A stretch of DNA of 64,000 bases from Caenibacillus caldisaponilyticus (GTDB taxonomy: Bacteria > Bacillota > Bacilli > Bacillales > Sporolactobacillaceae), in assembly GCF_002003465.1 (NCBI RefSeq), contig NZ_BDDQ01000005.1, positions 24,948 to 88,947 on the forward strand, given 5' to 3'. Position numbers and translations under genes: made by a program. Under the pieces are notes generated by a model. It ran no database searches and was not told the DNA's origin. It saw nothing but the letters and a program-made list of their open reading frames with translations. Below are positions 48,115 through 56,675 of this stretch, piece by piece (positions within the stretch are counted from its first letter, which is position 1; each line of letters starts with the position of its first letter).

Positions 48115-48977
48115 TTAACGTTCCGAAGCGAAGAGATGGCGAAAGAGATGTTTTCCATCGGGCAGCACGGGCCAAAGATTGATGGAATGAAAAATAAAGA
48201 TGATGGCCATCCACAGAATGAGCAAATGGACGAGAGGTTGGTGAATCAAAATATCCAACCAGATGCCGGAAATGCCCAAAAACGTCGTGACCAGCGGGCC
48301 GCACAGCGAGATGAAGGCCTCATTTTCCCAAGCCGGGCGCCTGATTTTATAAGACAGGTTGCTGGTGACCAAACAACCCATGTGCGGATTTTTCGTTATT
48401 CTTCTTAAGGCGTAAAGATGCCCGGATTCATGGATGGCGATGCTTAAAAAAAACGCCGAAAATCAGGGCATCAAAGAGACCTATCGGAATCAGAATTTCC
48501 GGTTGTCCAAGATATAAAGCGAAGAGCAAGACCATTGTGTTCAGGGGAAATAGGACGATGCACAACCTTTTGAGAATAATTGCGAACAGATGGGCAAAAA
48601 TTGTAAAAAAATGGACGCCGTTAATGGTATATCGCTTTCCAGTGAAAAAACGGAAACCGCTCCGAATCCAAAAGAGGCTGAAGAGGATCAGCGCTTGATC
48701 TTTTATAGGCGTTTTAAAGCAAATCAGATAATGGTTCACGAGATTTTCTAATAATCGGTAAAAATCGCGCGTCAACATGTCGGTTTTCACGTTCGGGAAA
48801 GCCTTTTGGAGTTCATCCAATATGGTCGCGATATTTTTTTGGCCATCGATTTTTTTTTAAAAAGATTTCCGCGGTCTGATTCATAGGATAGTGTTGGTTC
48901 AAAGCGACATCTTGGACAGCGCCGGGCACGATCCGAACGGCTTTGGGAAAATAAGGGATGCTGCTATTGGCGATCAT
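48115..48977 (-). pseudogene. PqqD-M50 zinc metallopeptidase (YydH-like), two homopolymer frameshifts
   Basis: Reconstructed by removing one base from the A9 run (T9 at 48850-48858 on the plus strand) and one from the T8 run (A8 at 48446-48453). The locus is then 287 codons. It begins MIANSSIPYFPKAVRI, has a PqqD-like leader-binding segment (MNQTAEIFLKKIDGQKNIAT, residues ~34-53), several helices, the zinc motif HESGH at ~182-186 and the second M50 motif NLWPVLPDGKH near 270. PqqD-M50 proteins such as YydH process ribosomally made peptides at the membrane. GGAGG precedes the start, which overlaps the permease stop. Whether the runs are real mutations, slippage sites or sequencing errors is open. 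Confidence 0.75.
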
Positions 48978-50454
48978 GGGCATGCCTCCATCCTTCCACG
49001 AGAGAGGTTAAAGCGATTACGAGAAGGGTCGATAAGCTTAAAACGAGATAGAAGGCATTATCCTGCAATTTAGACAGAACACGGGCGCTGACGAGCAACA
49101 GCGGCAATCCGACAAGGCAAACAATAATGGAAGAAAACGCCGTCGAATAGGGATGGTCTTGTGAGTACGGCAATAGGATACCTGCGAGAAAACATACGCA
49201 AGTGACGAGCATTCCGACGGGAAGGTAAACGAATGCCAACTGTGCCGGCCCGCCTTGCAAAATGAGAAGCAGCGCGACGAACAGGATGCCGACGACAAGG
49301 TTAAACGCGATATTGGCGGCTAATTTTGCCATGATCCAAGCTTTCCTGGAATACGGGTACGCATAAACCATCCATCTTATCTTTTCATCGCGCCCAAAAG
49401 AGCTGTAGCTTAAAATGCCGATCAAAACCCAAAGAAATAATGTCGCCATAGACAGGTAAGCGTGTAAATGCATTTTAAGGCCGACAAAGATCACAAGCGC
49501 TAAATAGATGATGAGCATCATAAAAATATCGGGATGGCGGATCATGTCTTTCCATTCTTTGATCATAATGTTGAAGAACTTGTTGTTGACAAAAGGCAAC
49601 GTTTTAAAAAGGGTAACGCCTCTTTGCTCCGACAAGTTTCGGGGGATCATTGTGCTGAAAATGAAGCAGGCGAAACTGACGAGCGGCAGGAGGGTGCACC
49701 AAACGACTTGGAAGGGCTGATGTTGCAGCTGGAAAGCCGGCAAAGCGTAACCCAGATGAATGAGTGCAAAATTCAGCGGATTGAAGGAAACGTGGTCGAC
49801 CAACTCATAAATTTTATTTAGATTAGCAAAAGATAGAAACAGAAAAAGGAAGAGAAACCCGGACGAAGATATGCTTAAAAGTTTATTCGTCATTCCGCCG
49901 ATCCGTAAGAAGCGGTAGAGAAAAGTAAAACATTCAACAAAGAATAACGTCCCCCATTCGACGGTCAATATTTGCAAGATAAAACAAGCGGTGACGAGGG
50001 CCGTCAAACCGGCCGAAAACCCGACGCCCGTTGAAAAAGTGACGAGGATGGGCAGAAAAATGATCAGATCGATCAATAATACAGCAATGATGAGCGGCAA
50101 ATAAAAACCTAACTTGCGCTGATGGGTTTTGACAGGAAACCAATATAAAGACAATTCAACAGCGGTGCGCTCCGGCGACATGATGAGGAAAAAAGTAAAT
50201 ATCACGGTGGTAAACAATGACGCATTGGCGAAGAGGACGAGCAAGATGACTTTGGTGAGAATGGTATCGTTCATGCCGGCGGCCTGCGTGAAAGAATGGA
50301 CGGCCGAATGGCTTAAAATAATAATCAGGACAAAGAGAAGACACGCAATCACGGGGAGGATGAACTTGAGAAGCGGCTGCCGTTCCGATAGTGATTTATA
50401 ATGATTTTTCCATGTCCAGATAATGACCTTAGAAATTTGCCATGACTTTTTCAA
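48964..50454 (-). CDS. large ABC-2 type permease of the peptide locus
   Basis: A 496-residue membrane protein with about 12 hydrophobic segments and cytoplasmic loops such as SERQPLLK near the N-terminus and KEWKDMIRHPDIFMM near residue 300. It lacks the extracellular domain of NatB proteins and looks like the long double-module permeases found in bacteriocin/peptide exporters (YydJ/EcsB-like). Its start overlaps the ATPase gene by 26 bp and its stop overlaps the metallopeptidase gene, so these three are one coupled unit. Probably exports the mature peptide or confers immunity. Confidence 0.82.
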   Translation of the reverse strand: MKKSWQISKVIIWTWKNHYKSLSERQPLLKFILPVIACLLFVLIIILSHSAVHSFTQAAGMNDTILTKVILLVLFANASLFTTVIFTFFLIMSPERTAVELSLYWFPVKTHQRKLGFYLPLIIAVLLIDLIIFLPILVTFSTGVGFSAGLTALVTACFILQILTVEWGTLFFVECFTFLYRFLRIGGMTNKLLSISSSGFLFLFLFLSFANLNKIYELVDHVSFNPLNFALIHLGYALPAFQLQHQPFQVVWCTLLPLVSFACFIFSTMIPRNLSEQRGVTLFKTLPFVNNKFFNIMIKEWKDMIRHPDIFMMLIIYLALVIFVGLKMHLHAYLSMATLFLWVLIGILSYSSFGRDEKIRWMVYAYPYSRKAWIMAKLAANIAFNLVVGILFVALLLILQGGPAQLAFVYLPVGMLVTCVCFLAGILLPYSQDHPYSTAFSSIIVCLVGLPLLLVSARVLSKLQDNAFYLVLSLSTLLVIALTSLVEGWRHAHDRQ

Positions 50455-51178
50455 ATTGGGTGCCCCCTCTTCCCAATCCGGTGGCTTGCAAAAAGACGTC
50501 TTCCAACGTCACGGCCCGATAGCTTCGCAGTAGTTGATCGACCGTGCCTTCCGCGACTATGACGCCGTTGGAAAGAATGCCGACCTTGCTGCATAAGGCC
50601 GTCGCCATCAGCAGATCATGCGTTGCAATTAAAAGTCCGCGCGTTTCTTTGAGTTGGAGGATCATATCCTTCAACATGATGACGGTTTCCGGGTCAAGCC
50701 CTCTAAATGGTTCGTCCAAAATGATCAGTTCGGGTTTATGCATGAGCGCAGCCATAAACTGGATCTTTTTTCTCATGCCGTGCGAATAGCTGCCGATCAG
50801 TTGGTCCAGCACTTTATCGATCCGAAACAAGCGGGCGAGATCCCACATAAAATCATAGGCCTCGACCTCGTACATTTTCATTACAAACGTTAAATATTCC
50901 TTACCGGTCAGCGTTTCGGGCAACAATAGTTCATCGGGGATGTATCCCAAGCTTTTTCTGGCAAGGAGATCATCCCGTGATAAACCTTTGATGCGAATGT
51001 CCCCGTCGGTCGGTGTGATTAAATTGGTGATCAAGTTCATCGTTGTCGTTTTCCCGGAGCCGTTGGGACCGATCAGGCCATATATTTCTCCTTTTTGAAC
51101 ATGAAAGGAGATGCCGTTCACCGCTTTCGTTTTTCCGTAAAACTTGATTATCCGATCGACTTGCAGAAGAGGATCCAT
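50429..51178 (-). CDS. ABC transporter ATP-binding protein of the peptide locus
   Basis: 249-residue ATPase: Walker A GPNGSGKTT (residues ~37-45), signature YSHGMRKKI, Walker B IILDEPFRGLD and H-loop ATHDLLM. It resembles ATPases of bacitracin/bacteriocin-type ABC-2 exporters (YydI/BcrA). It follows the 71-residue peptide gene in the same direction, with two small hairpins in between, and overlaps the permease gene downstream. Confidence 0.9.
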   Translation of the reverse strand: MDPLLQVDRIIKFYGKTKAVNGISFHVQKGEIYGLIGPNGSGKTTTMNLITNLITPTDGDIRIKGLSRDDLLARKSLGYIPDELLLPETLTGKEYLTFVMKMYEVEAYDFMWDLARLFRIDKVLDQLIGSYSHGMRKKIQFMAALMHKPELIILDEPFRGLDPETVIMLKDMILQLKETRGLLIATHDLLMATALCSKVGILSNGVIVAEGTVDQLLRSYRAVTLEDVFLQATGLGRGGTQFEKVMANF

Positions 51179-51277
51179 CTAAGTTCAACCCCCCGATAGG
51201 CATGTCACCGCGAGATGGGATGCAACCGCCTCCGTCGCTCGTAATAGAACGGTTCGACTCATGAACCGTATTGGGCA

Positions 51278-51304
51278 GCATAAGAGTGATGAACACCCTT
51301 ATGC
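51278..51304 (-). terminator. hairpin between precursor-peptide gene and ABC genes
   Basis: GCATAAGGGTG / CACTCTTATGC (minus strand; one G-T pair, 5-nt loop) starts 16 bp after the peptide stop. A second small hairpin GGTTC / GAACC lies at ~51252-51268. With no T-tract it suits partial termination or mRNA stabilisation, a common way to make more precursor than transporter. Confidence 0.5.
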
Positions 51305-51319
51305 CTCAAACGAATTGCA

Positions 51320-51535
51320 CTAGTTACAGCCTACTTTAAAGGTCCACGGATTCAGACTGACGACGGCATAGAGCGAATGTTTGGCGTGAATGAAACACCA
51401 AGCCATTGCACCAAGAAGAATGGTCGCACCCAAAGCGAGCAAGACGAAGATCGCCACCACGTACCAGACGACGGCATCCTCCACGTTGTCATCGCTTTGA
51501 AGGTCGACGAATGGAGCGACATAAGCTGTGTTCAT
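51320..51535 (-). CDS. putative precursor peptide (71 residues), hydrophobic, with acidic leader
   Basis: Strong ribosome binding site (AAAGGAGGGAGAAGG) directly before the ATG. The peptide has an acidic N-terminal part (residues 1-20: VDLQSDDNVED), a long hydrophobic stretch (21-49, AVVWYVVAIFVLLALG...) and a C-terminal part rich in aromatic residues (SLYAVVSLNPWTFKVGC, with Cys 47 and Cys 70). First gene ahead of an ABC exporter and a PqqD-M50 metallopeptidase, so a leader-core precursor of a processed peptide (bacteriocin-like or signalling) is the best reading. It could instead be a small membrane subunit. I do not recognise the family. Confidence 0.65.
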   Translation of the reverse strand: MNTAYVAPFVDLQSDDNVEDAVVWYVVAIFVLLALGATILLGAMAWCFIHAKHSLYAVVSLNPWTFKVGCN

Positions 51536-52147
51536 TCCTTCTCCCTCCTTTCTACCCATCATCTTTTGATAAGCCAATCCAAGATGCTAACTTTTGAATT
51601 CTCTTTACCCTTGCGGATTCCTTTTTCTCATCCAAAAACAGTCAGAAATCCCTATTTTATAGTTAAATCCTGGGAAAAAGCGGGTTATTGGACGGAGTTT
51701 TGGCACGAAACGCTAAAAAGAGCGATGGAAGATGGAAGGCCGGGAAGAGGATGCATCGCAAGCGTGCGATGCGGGCGGGATGGCGGTTTGACAGCCGGCA
51801 ACGCCCTTTCGTTATTTTAGTCGTCACTGATCCGAATTATTTTTTAAAAATTAAAAAATAATACTTTGTACCTAATATACCTATATCGCAACAATTGATA
51901 CAATTTTCATAGACGAATCGAGAAATGGATCCATAAGCTAAATATTTGAGGGATTTTTTCAAGGGAATAGAGAAACGTTGGGTTGGCTGAAGGCCACCGC
52001 GCCGCTTGGATTTGCACGATAAAAATCCAAGATTTTTGTGTGTTGCTTTCCATGAAAAAGAAATCGTTTGCAGGAAGAAAAGATGGGCATGTCTAAATTG
52101 GAAACAAGCCTTTGTTAAAAAATTCGAAGGGAAAGCGAGGGAAGGGG
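51536..52147. other. divergent intergenic region between peptide operon and second ABC operon
   Basis: About 610 bp with no convincing gene. Contains a TATAAAAT -10-like box on the minus strand near 51655, an inverted repeat GCATCGC/GCGATGC (51753-51774), and the A/T palindrome ATTATTTTTTA / TAAAAAATAAT (51836-51862). These are likely promoter/operator elements for the two divergent units. Confidence 0.4.
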
Positions 52148-53124
52148 ATGCAGCCACCTTCGTTGTCGGCGAATGCCGGTGACCAACCCATCCTGAAACG
52201 ATCTGTAAAATCGCCGGTCATAGAAGTGGAACATCTGCAAAAAAGATACGGTCAAACGGTCGCCGTCGAGGACATCAGCTTTAGTGTCGAACCCGGTGAA
52301 ATTTTTGTGCTCGTCGGTCCGAACGGCGCCGGGAAAACGACGGCTGTGGAATGCATGGAGGGGTTGCGCGTTCCCGATCGCGGAACGGTCCGCATCCTGG
52401 GATTGGACCCAAGAAAAGACAGAGCGCGCGTCTATCAACAAGTCGGCGTCCAATTGCAGGAAGACCAATTGATCCCGCGCCAAAAGCTGATAGAGGCGCT
52501 GAAGGTTTTTTCCAGTTTCTATGCCAACCCGTTCCCGTATAAAGATTTAATGGAGGCATGCGGGCTTTCCGGTTTGGAAAAGCAATTTTTCGGGAAGTTA
52601 TCGGGCGGTCAGAAGCGGCGGTTTATGCTTGTCCTTGCCTTAATCGGCCGTCCTAAGGTTGTGATCTTGGATGAACCGACGAGCGGACTGGATCGCAGGC
52701 AAGGTTCAATATTTGGAGAATGCTGGAAGAGTTGAAACGGGAAGGGGTGACGATCTTCTTGACGACCCATGACATGAACGAAGCGGAAGAACACGCAGAC
52801 ACGTTATGCATGGTCGATCGCGGCCAAGTCATTGCCATGGGGCCGCCAAAGGAGCTCTTGCGGGAAAATCAAATGGGCGTGAGGGTCAAAATCCCGGATC
52901 GATTCAACTGCTCGTCGGATGATTTGGAGAGCATTCCGCATCTCGGGAAATGGGAAAAAGTCGAATCCAATTATTTGCTTTACGGCATCAATTCGGAATT
53001 TCTGCCGTCGGTTCATCGTTATATTCAGGCCAAAGGAATCCAATTGGATCAGATTGAAACGCGCAAAGCCAATCTCGAAGATTTGTATTTATTTATGACG
53101 GGTCGTGCCTATCGGAAGGAGTGA
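52148..53124 (+). pseudogene. ABC-2 type ATP-binding protein, frameshifted
   Basis: Two frames together make a normal ~325-residue ATPase: Walker A GPNGAGKTTA, signature LSGGQKRRFML, Walker B VVILDEPTSGLD, then the D-loop. The first frame ends in a non-family tail after LDRRQGS. With one C restored at ~52693 (GATCGCAGG to GATCCGCAGG) the sequence continues GLDPQARFNIWRMLEELK into the second frame, with H-loop TTHDMNEAEEH. GGGAAGGGG precedes the ATG. Pairs with the permease that follows. Inactivation or sequence error cannot be told apart. Confidence 0.8.
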
Positions 53125-53133
53125 GGGCTTTTG

Positions 53134-53877
53134 ATGAAATCCATCGCCCGAATGTTTTGGGCGGAGATTTTGTTGTTTTTGCGCGAACCGTTTGCGATGT
53201 TTTTTACGCTGCTTTTTCCGGTGATTTTATTGTTGCTCTTTGGCTCCGTGTACGGACATTACGACATGCACAACGGCTTTCGTTTTATTGATATATACAT
53301 TCCTTCGCTTTTCGCCATGGTGATGGCGAATCTCGGGTTGATTTCGATTCCGATCACGCTCGCGGAATATCGGGAACGGGGCATTTTGAAGCATTACCAA
53401 GTGACCCCGCTGCCGCGGTTTGCCTTTTTGACCGTTCAGGTGGCCGTTCAAATTTTTATGTTTTTGATCTCGGCTGTACTTATTTTAATCGTCGGGAAGA
53501 TGGTATTTAATATTCATTACGGCGGAAATATTTTTGCCACAAGCCTGTTTCTATTGTTAAGCATGGCGATGTTGTATGCGGTCGGTTTTGCCGTCGGCGG
53601 GCTGGCGTCCACAATAAGGACCGCGCAGACTGCTGGGATGGCCATCTTTTTTATCATGTTTTTTTCTTCGGGTGCCGCCATCCCGAGAAGCGAGTTCCCC
53701 AAATGGCTGCAGCATGTGACAGATTATATTCCGCTTGCCCATGTGGTGGACGTGCTGGAAGATTTGTGGGTAGGCAAAAGTCTGGCTCATTATATGGGAT
53801 CCATCGCTTTAGTATTCGCCATTCTTGTTGCGGCGCTGATCGTTGCCAAGTGGAAATTTCGTTGGGAATCTTCGTAA
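53134..53877 (+). CDS. ABC-2 type permease (daunorubicin/antibiotic-resistance type)
   Basis: 247-residue permease with six helices. Seen: EILLFLREPFAMFFTLLFPV at the N-terminus and RERGILKHYQVTPLPR in the first cytoplasmic loop, both typical of ABC2_membrane drug exporters. A TTG and an ATG are adjacent; I use the ATG. Encoded directly after the frameshifted ATPase gene and divergently from the peptide operon, so a self-protection role is possible but unproven. Confidence 0.88.
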   Translation: MKSIARMFWAEILLFLREPFAMFFTLLFPVILLLLFGSVYGHYDMHNGFRFIDIYIPSLFAMVMANLGLISIPITLAEYRERGILKHYQVTPLPRFAFLTVQVAVQIFMFLISAVLILIVGKMVFNIHYGGNIFATSLFLLLSMAMLYAVGFAVGGLASTIRTAQTAGMAIFFIMFFSSGAAIPRSEFPKWLQHVTDYIPLAHVVDVLEDLWVGKSLAHYMGSIALVFAILVAALIVAKWKFRWESS

Positions 53878-53994
53878 TCCGGTCCTCCATGGATGGCGAA
53901 GTCGTGTTTAAAGCATAACTCCACTAGGTAAGCCGGGATAGGTACCGAAATCATGGGAGGCTCGACTTGTACCGAATCGCTTGGGATGAATGAT

Positions 53995-54086
53995 AAAAAA
54001 GGACCGGTCACGGGCCAACGCCTGCGGAAGAATAAGCCATTAAGAAGCCAATGGCTTGCAGCAGGATTGGCGGTGGGGACCGGTCC
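53995..54086 (-). terminator. long nested hairpin ending the second mannose-family PTS operon
   Basis: On the minus strand three nested helices: GGACCGGTC/GACCGGTCC, GCCAATCCTGC/GCAGGCGTTGGC and AAGCCATT/AATGGCTT around an 8-nt loop, followed by six T. Unusually long (86 nt) for a terminator. Confidence 0.7.
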
Positions 54087-54106
54087 GGCGTTTCAACGCT
54101 ACGATT

Positions 54107-54913
54107 CTAGAAGACGCCAAGCAGCACGCCGACGACGGAAATGAGCACCAAGATGATCAAAACCTTGGATGCGCTTAATTTCCGTTTGGAAATCAAATAC
54201 CAACACAGCAGAACCGCGAGCAGGGACAACAGTCCGGGGAAGAAGCCGTCAAACGTTTTTTGCAGGTCGAGTTGTTCATCTCCGTTTGGTATTTTTATAA
54301 CCGTTGACAGTTTGACGAAAGATGCCGCCAGTCCGCCGATCACTATGATTCCTAAGGTATTAAATGCATCTCTTAGTTTTTCGGCATTTTCCCCGATGAT
54401 GCTGTTGACGGAGTGAATTCCCAATGTATAGCCTCTCATAAACAGGAAATAGGAGAGGCTTAAGATGATGGCAAGATAAGCGACGATGTATAACAAGACG
54501 CCCAACGGGTTGCCGTGGTTGGAAATCCCCATGCATATCGTCAGGAGTATCGGGATAAATATCCCTTGCAGCGTGGAATCGCCGATGCCCGCGAGCGGGC
54601 CCATGATGCTCGTTTTGATGCTGTGAAACATGTCATCATCGATGGGTTGCCCGTTGGCCCGTTTTTCCTCCATGGAGCAAATGACGCCGTTTACCAAGCT
54701 GCCGGTTTGAGGTTCGGTATTATAGAAGACCGAATGCCTTTTTAAAGCCTTCCGATATTCCTCCGGATTGTCTTTGTACAGCTTCTTTAAAACGGGAAGC
54801 ATGGAGTGGGCGAAGCCGTGCGCTTCCAGTTTTTCAAAGCTCATTGAAGACAGGTGATACATCGCCCACGAACGCCAAGCTTTGCGCAAATCCTTTTTCT
54901 CAAGTTTCGGCAT
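54107..54913 (-). CDS. PTS mannose-family IID component (second system)
   Basis: 268 residues: LRKAWRSWAMYHLSSMSFE at the start, GPLAGIGDSTLQGIFIPIL in the middle, and a hydrophobic hairpin C-terminus. Last gene of the minus-strand operon manA-like/IIA/IIB/IIC/IID. It begins directly after the IIC gene (adjacent stop and start). Diverged from the IID at 28624, so the two systems carry different sugars. Confidence 0.92.
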   Translation of the reverse strand: MPKLEKKDLRKAWRSWAMYHLSSMSFEKLEAHGFAHSMLPVLKKLYKDNPEEYRKALKRHSVFYNTEPQTGSLVNGVICSMEEKRANGQPIDDDMFHSIKTSIMGPLAGIGDSTLQGIFIPILLTICMGISNHGNPLGVLLYIVAYLAIILSLSYFLFMRGYTLGIHSVNSIIGENAEKLRDAFNTLGIIVIGGLAASFVKLSTVIKIPNGDEQLDLQKTFDGFFPGLLSLLAVLLCWYLISKRKLSASKVLIILVLISVVGVLLGVF

Positions 54914-55708
54914 TTAAATCACCTCATCTTCCAGTTCGACCGTGGAACCGGCTTTTTGTTTTACCAAATAAATGATATAAGCGATCAGGATGGCAAAAAC
55001 AGTAAGCGCTATCATGTTGTTTTTAATAAAAGCGATGAACACGAATCCGGCAAGGAAGAAGATAAAGTGCGCTTTTTCTCTTATCAAAAGGTTCATCAAC
55101 AGGGCGATTCCCAACGCGGGCAACAAACCGCCCAACACATTCATCATCGTTGTGACGTCTTTCGGTATGGCCTTTAAGGCATCGGAGACAAAACCCTGTC
55201 CGAGATAGACGGCGAGCGTGACGGGAACGACCCTTAAAATGAAGTTGCCGATTTGCGGGTAAATCGCATTGTTCCACACGATGCCCTTGGCGTCGCCGTC
55301 ATTGGCCGCTTGTTCGGCCCGACGGTTCCAATAGGAATTGATGACCATCATAAAATTGTGCAAAATCAATCCGAGCGCGCCGATGCCGACCGACAGCGTC
55401 ACCGTAACGCCCGTCGAAGCGTGGGCCAACATGCCCAATGCGATGCCTCCGTAAGCGGCATAAGTAATTTCGGAGTTTTGCGTGCCACCGGTTGAAATGG
55501 TGGCAATGAAAGCCGCCTGTACGGCCACTCCCAATATGATGCCGGTGGTTACGTCACCGAGAATGAGGCCGACGATCAGACCGGCCACCAGCGGCCTGCC
55601 GACGACGTAATAACCTCCGGTAACGCCCATCAGCCACGGAGATGAGACGGATCCGAGATAACAAAAAATGCCGATCAGAAGGGCCTGAATGAACAATACC
55701 AAATCCAT
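54914..55708 (-). CDS. PTS mannose-family IIC component (second system)
   Basis: 264-residue membrane channel subunit with the EIIC-Man motifs GDVTTGIILGVAVQAAFI and STGGTQNSEITYAAYGG. It lies 14 bp after the IIB gene; its C-terminus ends in a short acidic tail (VELEDEVI). Forms the sugar-translocating complex with the IID encoded next. Confidence 0.92.
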   Translation of the reverse strand: MDLVLFIQALLIGIFCYLGSVSSPWLMGVTGGYYVVGRPLVAGLIVGLILGDVTTGIILGVAVQAAFIATISTGGTQNSEITYAAYGGIALGMLAHASTGVTVTLSVGIGALGLILHNFMMVINSYWNRRAEQAANDGDAKGIVWNNAIYPQIGNFILRVVPVTLAVYLGQGFVSDALKAIPKDVTTMMNVLGGLLPALGIALLMNLLIREKAHFIFFLAGFVFIAFIKNNMIALTVFAILIAYIIYLVKQKAGSTVELEDEVI

Positions 55709-55722
55709 GGTAAGCGTCCCCC

Positions 55723-56211
55723 TTATTTATAATTTTGTTTCGCTTTATCCCAAGTTACCGGTGTTTCTTCGGGAACGAGCTGGAAGACAATGTCTTTTCC
55801 TTGATTACTGAGATAATCAAACGCCTTTTTTTCCTCTTCCGTAATCGACACCCCCTTGGCGACGTTTTGGGTAGCCTCTCTGGCGCTGATCGGCCCGACA
55901 TTGATTTCGCGGCCGAAATCACATCCCGCTTCCGTTAATTTTTGCAAGGTCACGGGTGATTTGACGATGACAAAGTAAGCGTTTTTCGCCTGTTTGGCCT
56001 TGTTGATTTTTTCAATGCCTTCTTCAACCGTGTAGATGCCGACCCTCACTCCGCTGGGGGCGGCGTGGGCAAAAATTTGCTTTTGCAATGGATCGTTGGC
56101 AATTTTGTCGTCGATGACGAGAATGCCGTGACAAGGTTTTAATTTGGACCACCTCGCTACAATTTGGCCATGAATGACGCGGTCATCGATGCGGACAAAA
56201 GAGATTGGCAT
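55723..56211 (-). CDS. PTS mannose-family IIB component (second system)
   Basis: A ~162-residue phosphotransferase with active His in RIDDRVIHGQIVARW (His 15). AGGGAGG lies 9 nt before the ATG; an upstream extension of the frame lacks support. Lies between the IIA and IIC genes; transfers phosphate from IIA to the sugar. Confidence 0.92.
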   Translation of the reverse strand: MPISFVRIDDRVIHGQIVARWSKLKPCHGILVIDDKIANDPLQKQIFAHAAPSGVRVGIYTVEEGIEKINKAKQAKNAYFVIVKSPVTLQKLTEAGCDFGREINVGPISAREATQNVAKGVSITEEEKKAFDYLSNQGKDIVFQLVPEETPVTWDKAKQNYK

Positions 56212-56246
56212 GATCGAGTTCCTCCCTATGGTGTTGGATCGTTTTT

Positions 56247-56645
56247 TCACAGGACTTCATTGATGCCAGTGATGGCTTGCTTACCGGTTTCGGAGGCTTT
56301 TCGTACCAAGTCATCCAAACCTGCCGTTTCAAGCTGCGGATAGATTTCCAGGATCATCGGCAAATTCATGCCGGTTAAAATTTTTATATTCCCGTCGCTT
56401 TGGAAGACATGCTTCAGCGATTGGTTGTAAGGCGTTCCGCCTTTGAGATCGCAGAGGATCAACAGGCTGTCGTATTTTTGATTTAATTCACCGATGAGCA
56501 GATCCAAAGCATGAGAAAAATGATCGACCCCTTTATCGTCTAAGGCCAAGGCGTAAAGATGAGGCGTTTCGCCGAGAATCATTCGTGAGGCATCCAGCAG
56601 GCCTTCGCAAAACCGGCCATGCGATGTCAGTAATATTGCCTTCAT
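56247..56645 (-). CDS. PTS mannose-family IIA component (second system)
   Basis: 132-residue phosphocarrier with active His in LLTSHGRFCEGL (His ~9) and ILCDLKGGTPYNQS. The second of two close ATGs has AAGGAGG at proper distance. Follows the isomerase-like gene by 30 bp and precedes IIB. Confidence 0.9.
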   Translation of the reverse strand: MKAILLTSHGRFCEGLLDASRMILGETPHLYALALDDKGVDHFSHALDLLIGELNQKYDSLLILCDLKGGTPYNQSLKHVFQSDGNIKILTGMNLPMILEIYPQLETAGLDDLVRKASETGKQAITGINEVL

Positions 56646-56675
56646 GCCCATCCTCCTTGCACATATATGTGATGT

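Noticed and set aside
48964..50454. Permease of the peptide locus as part of a lantibiotic LanEFG immunity set
   Set aside because: No LanB/LanC/LanM modification enzyme or lantibiotic-like precursor is encoded nearby, and the single long permease differs from the paired short LanE/LanG proteins.
51837..52157. A 106-codon minus-strand frame in the divergent region beside the peptide locus
   Set aside because: Composition looks random (Phe/Ser/Cys/Lys from A/T-rich DNA), no ribosome binding site; it overlaps the start of the plus-strand ABC ATPase.
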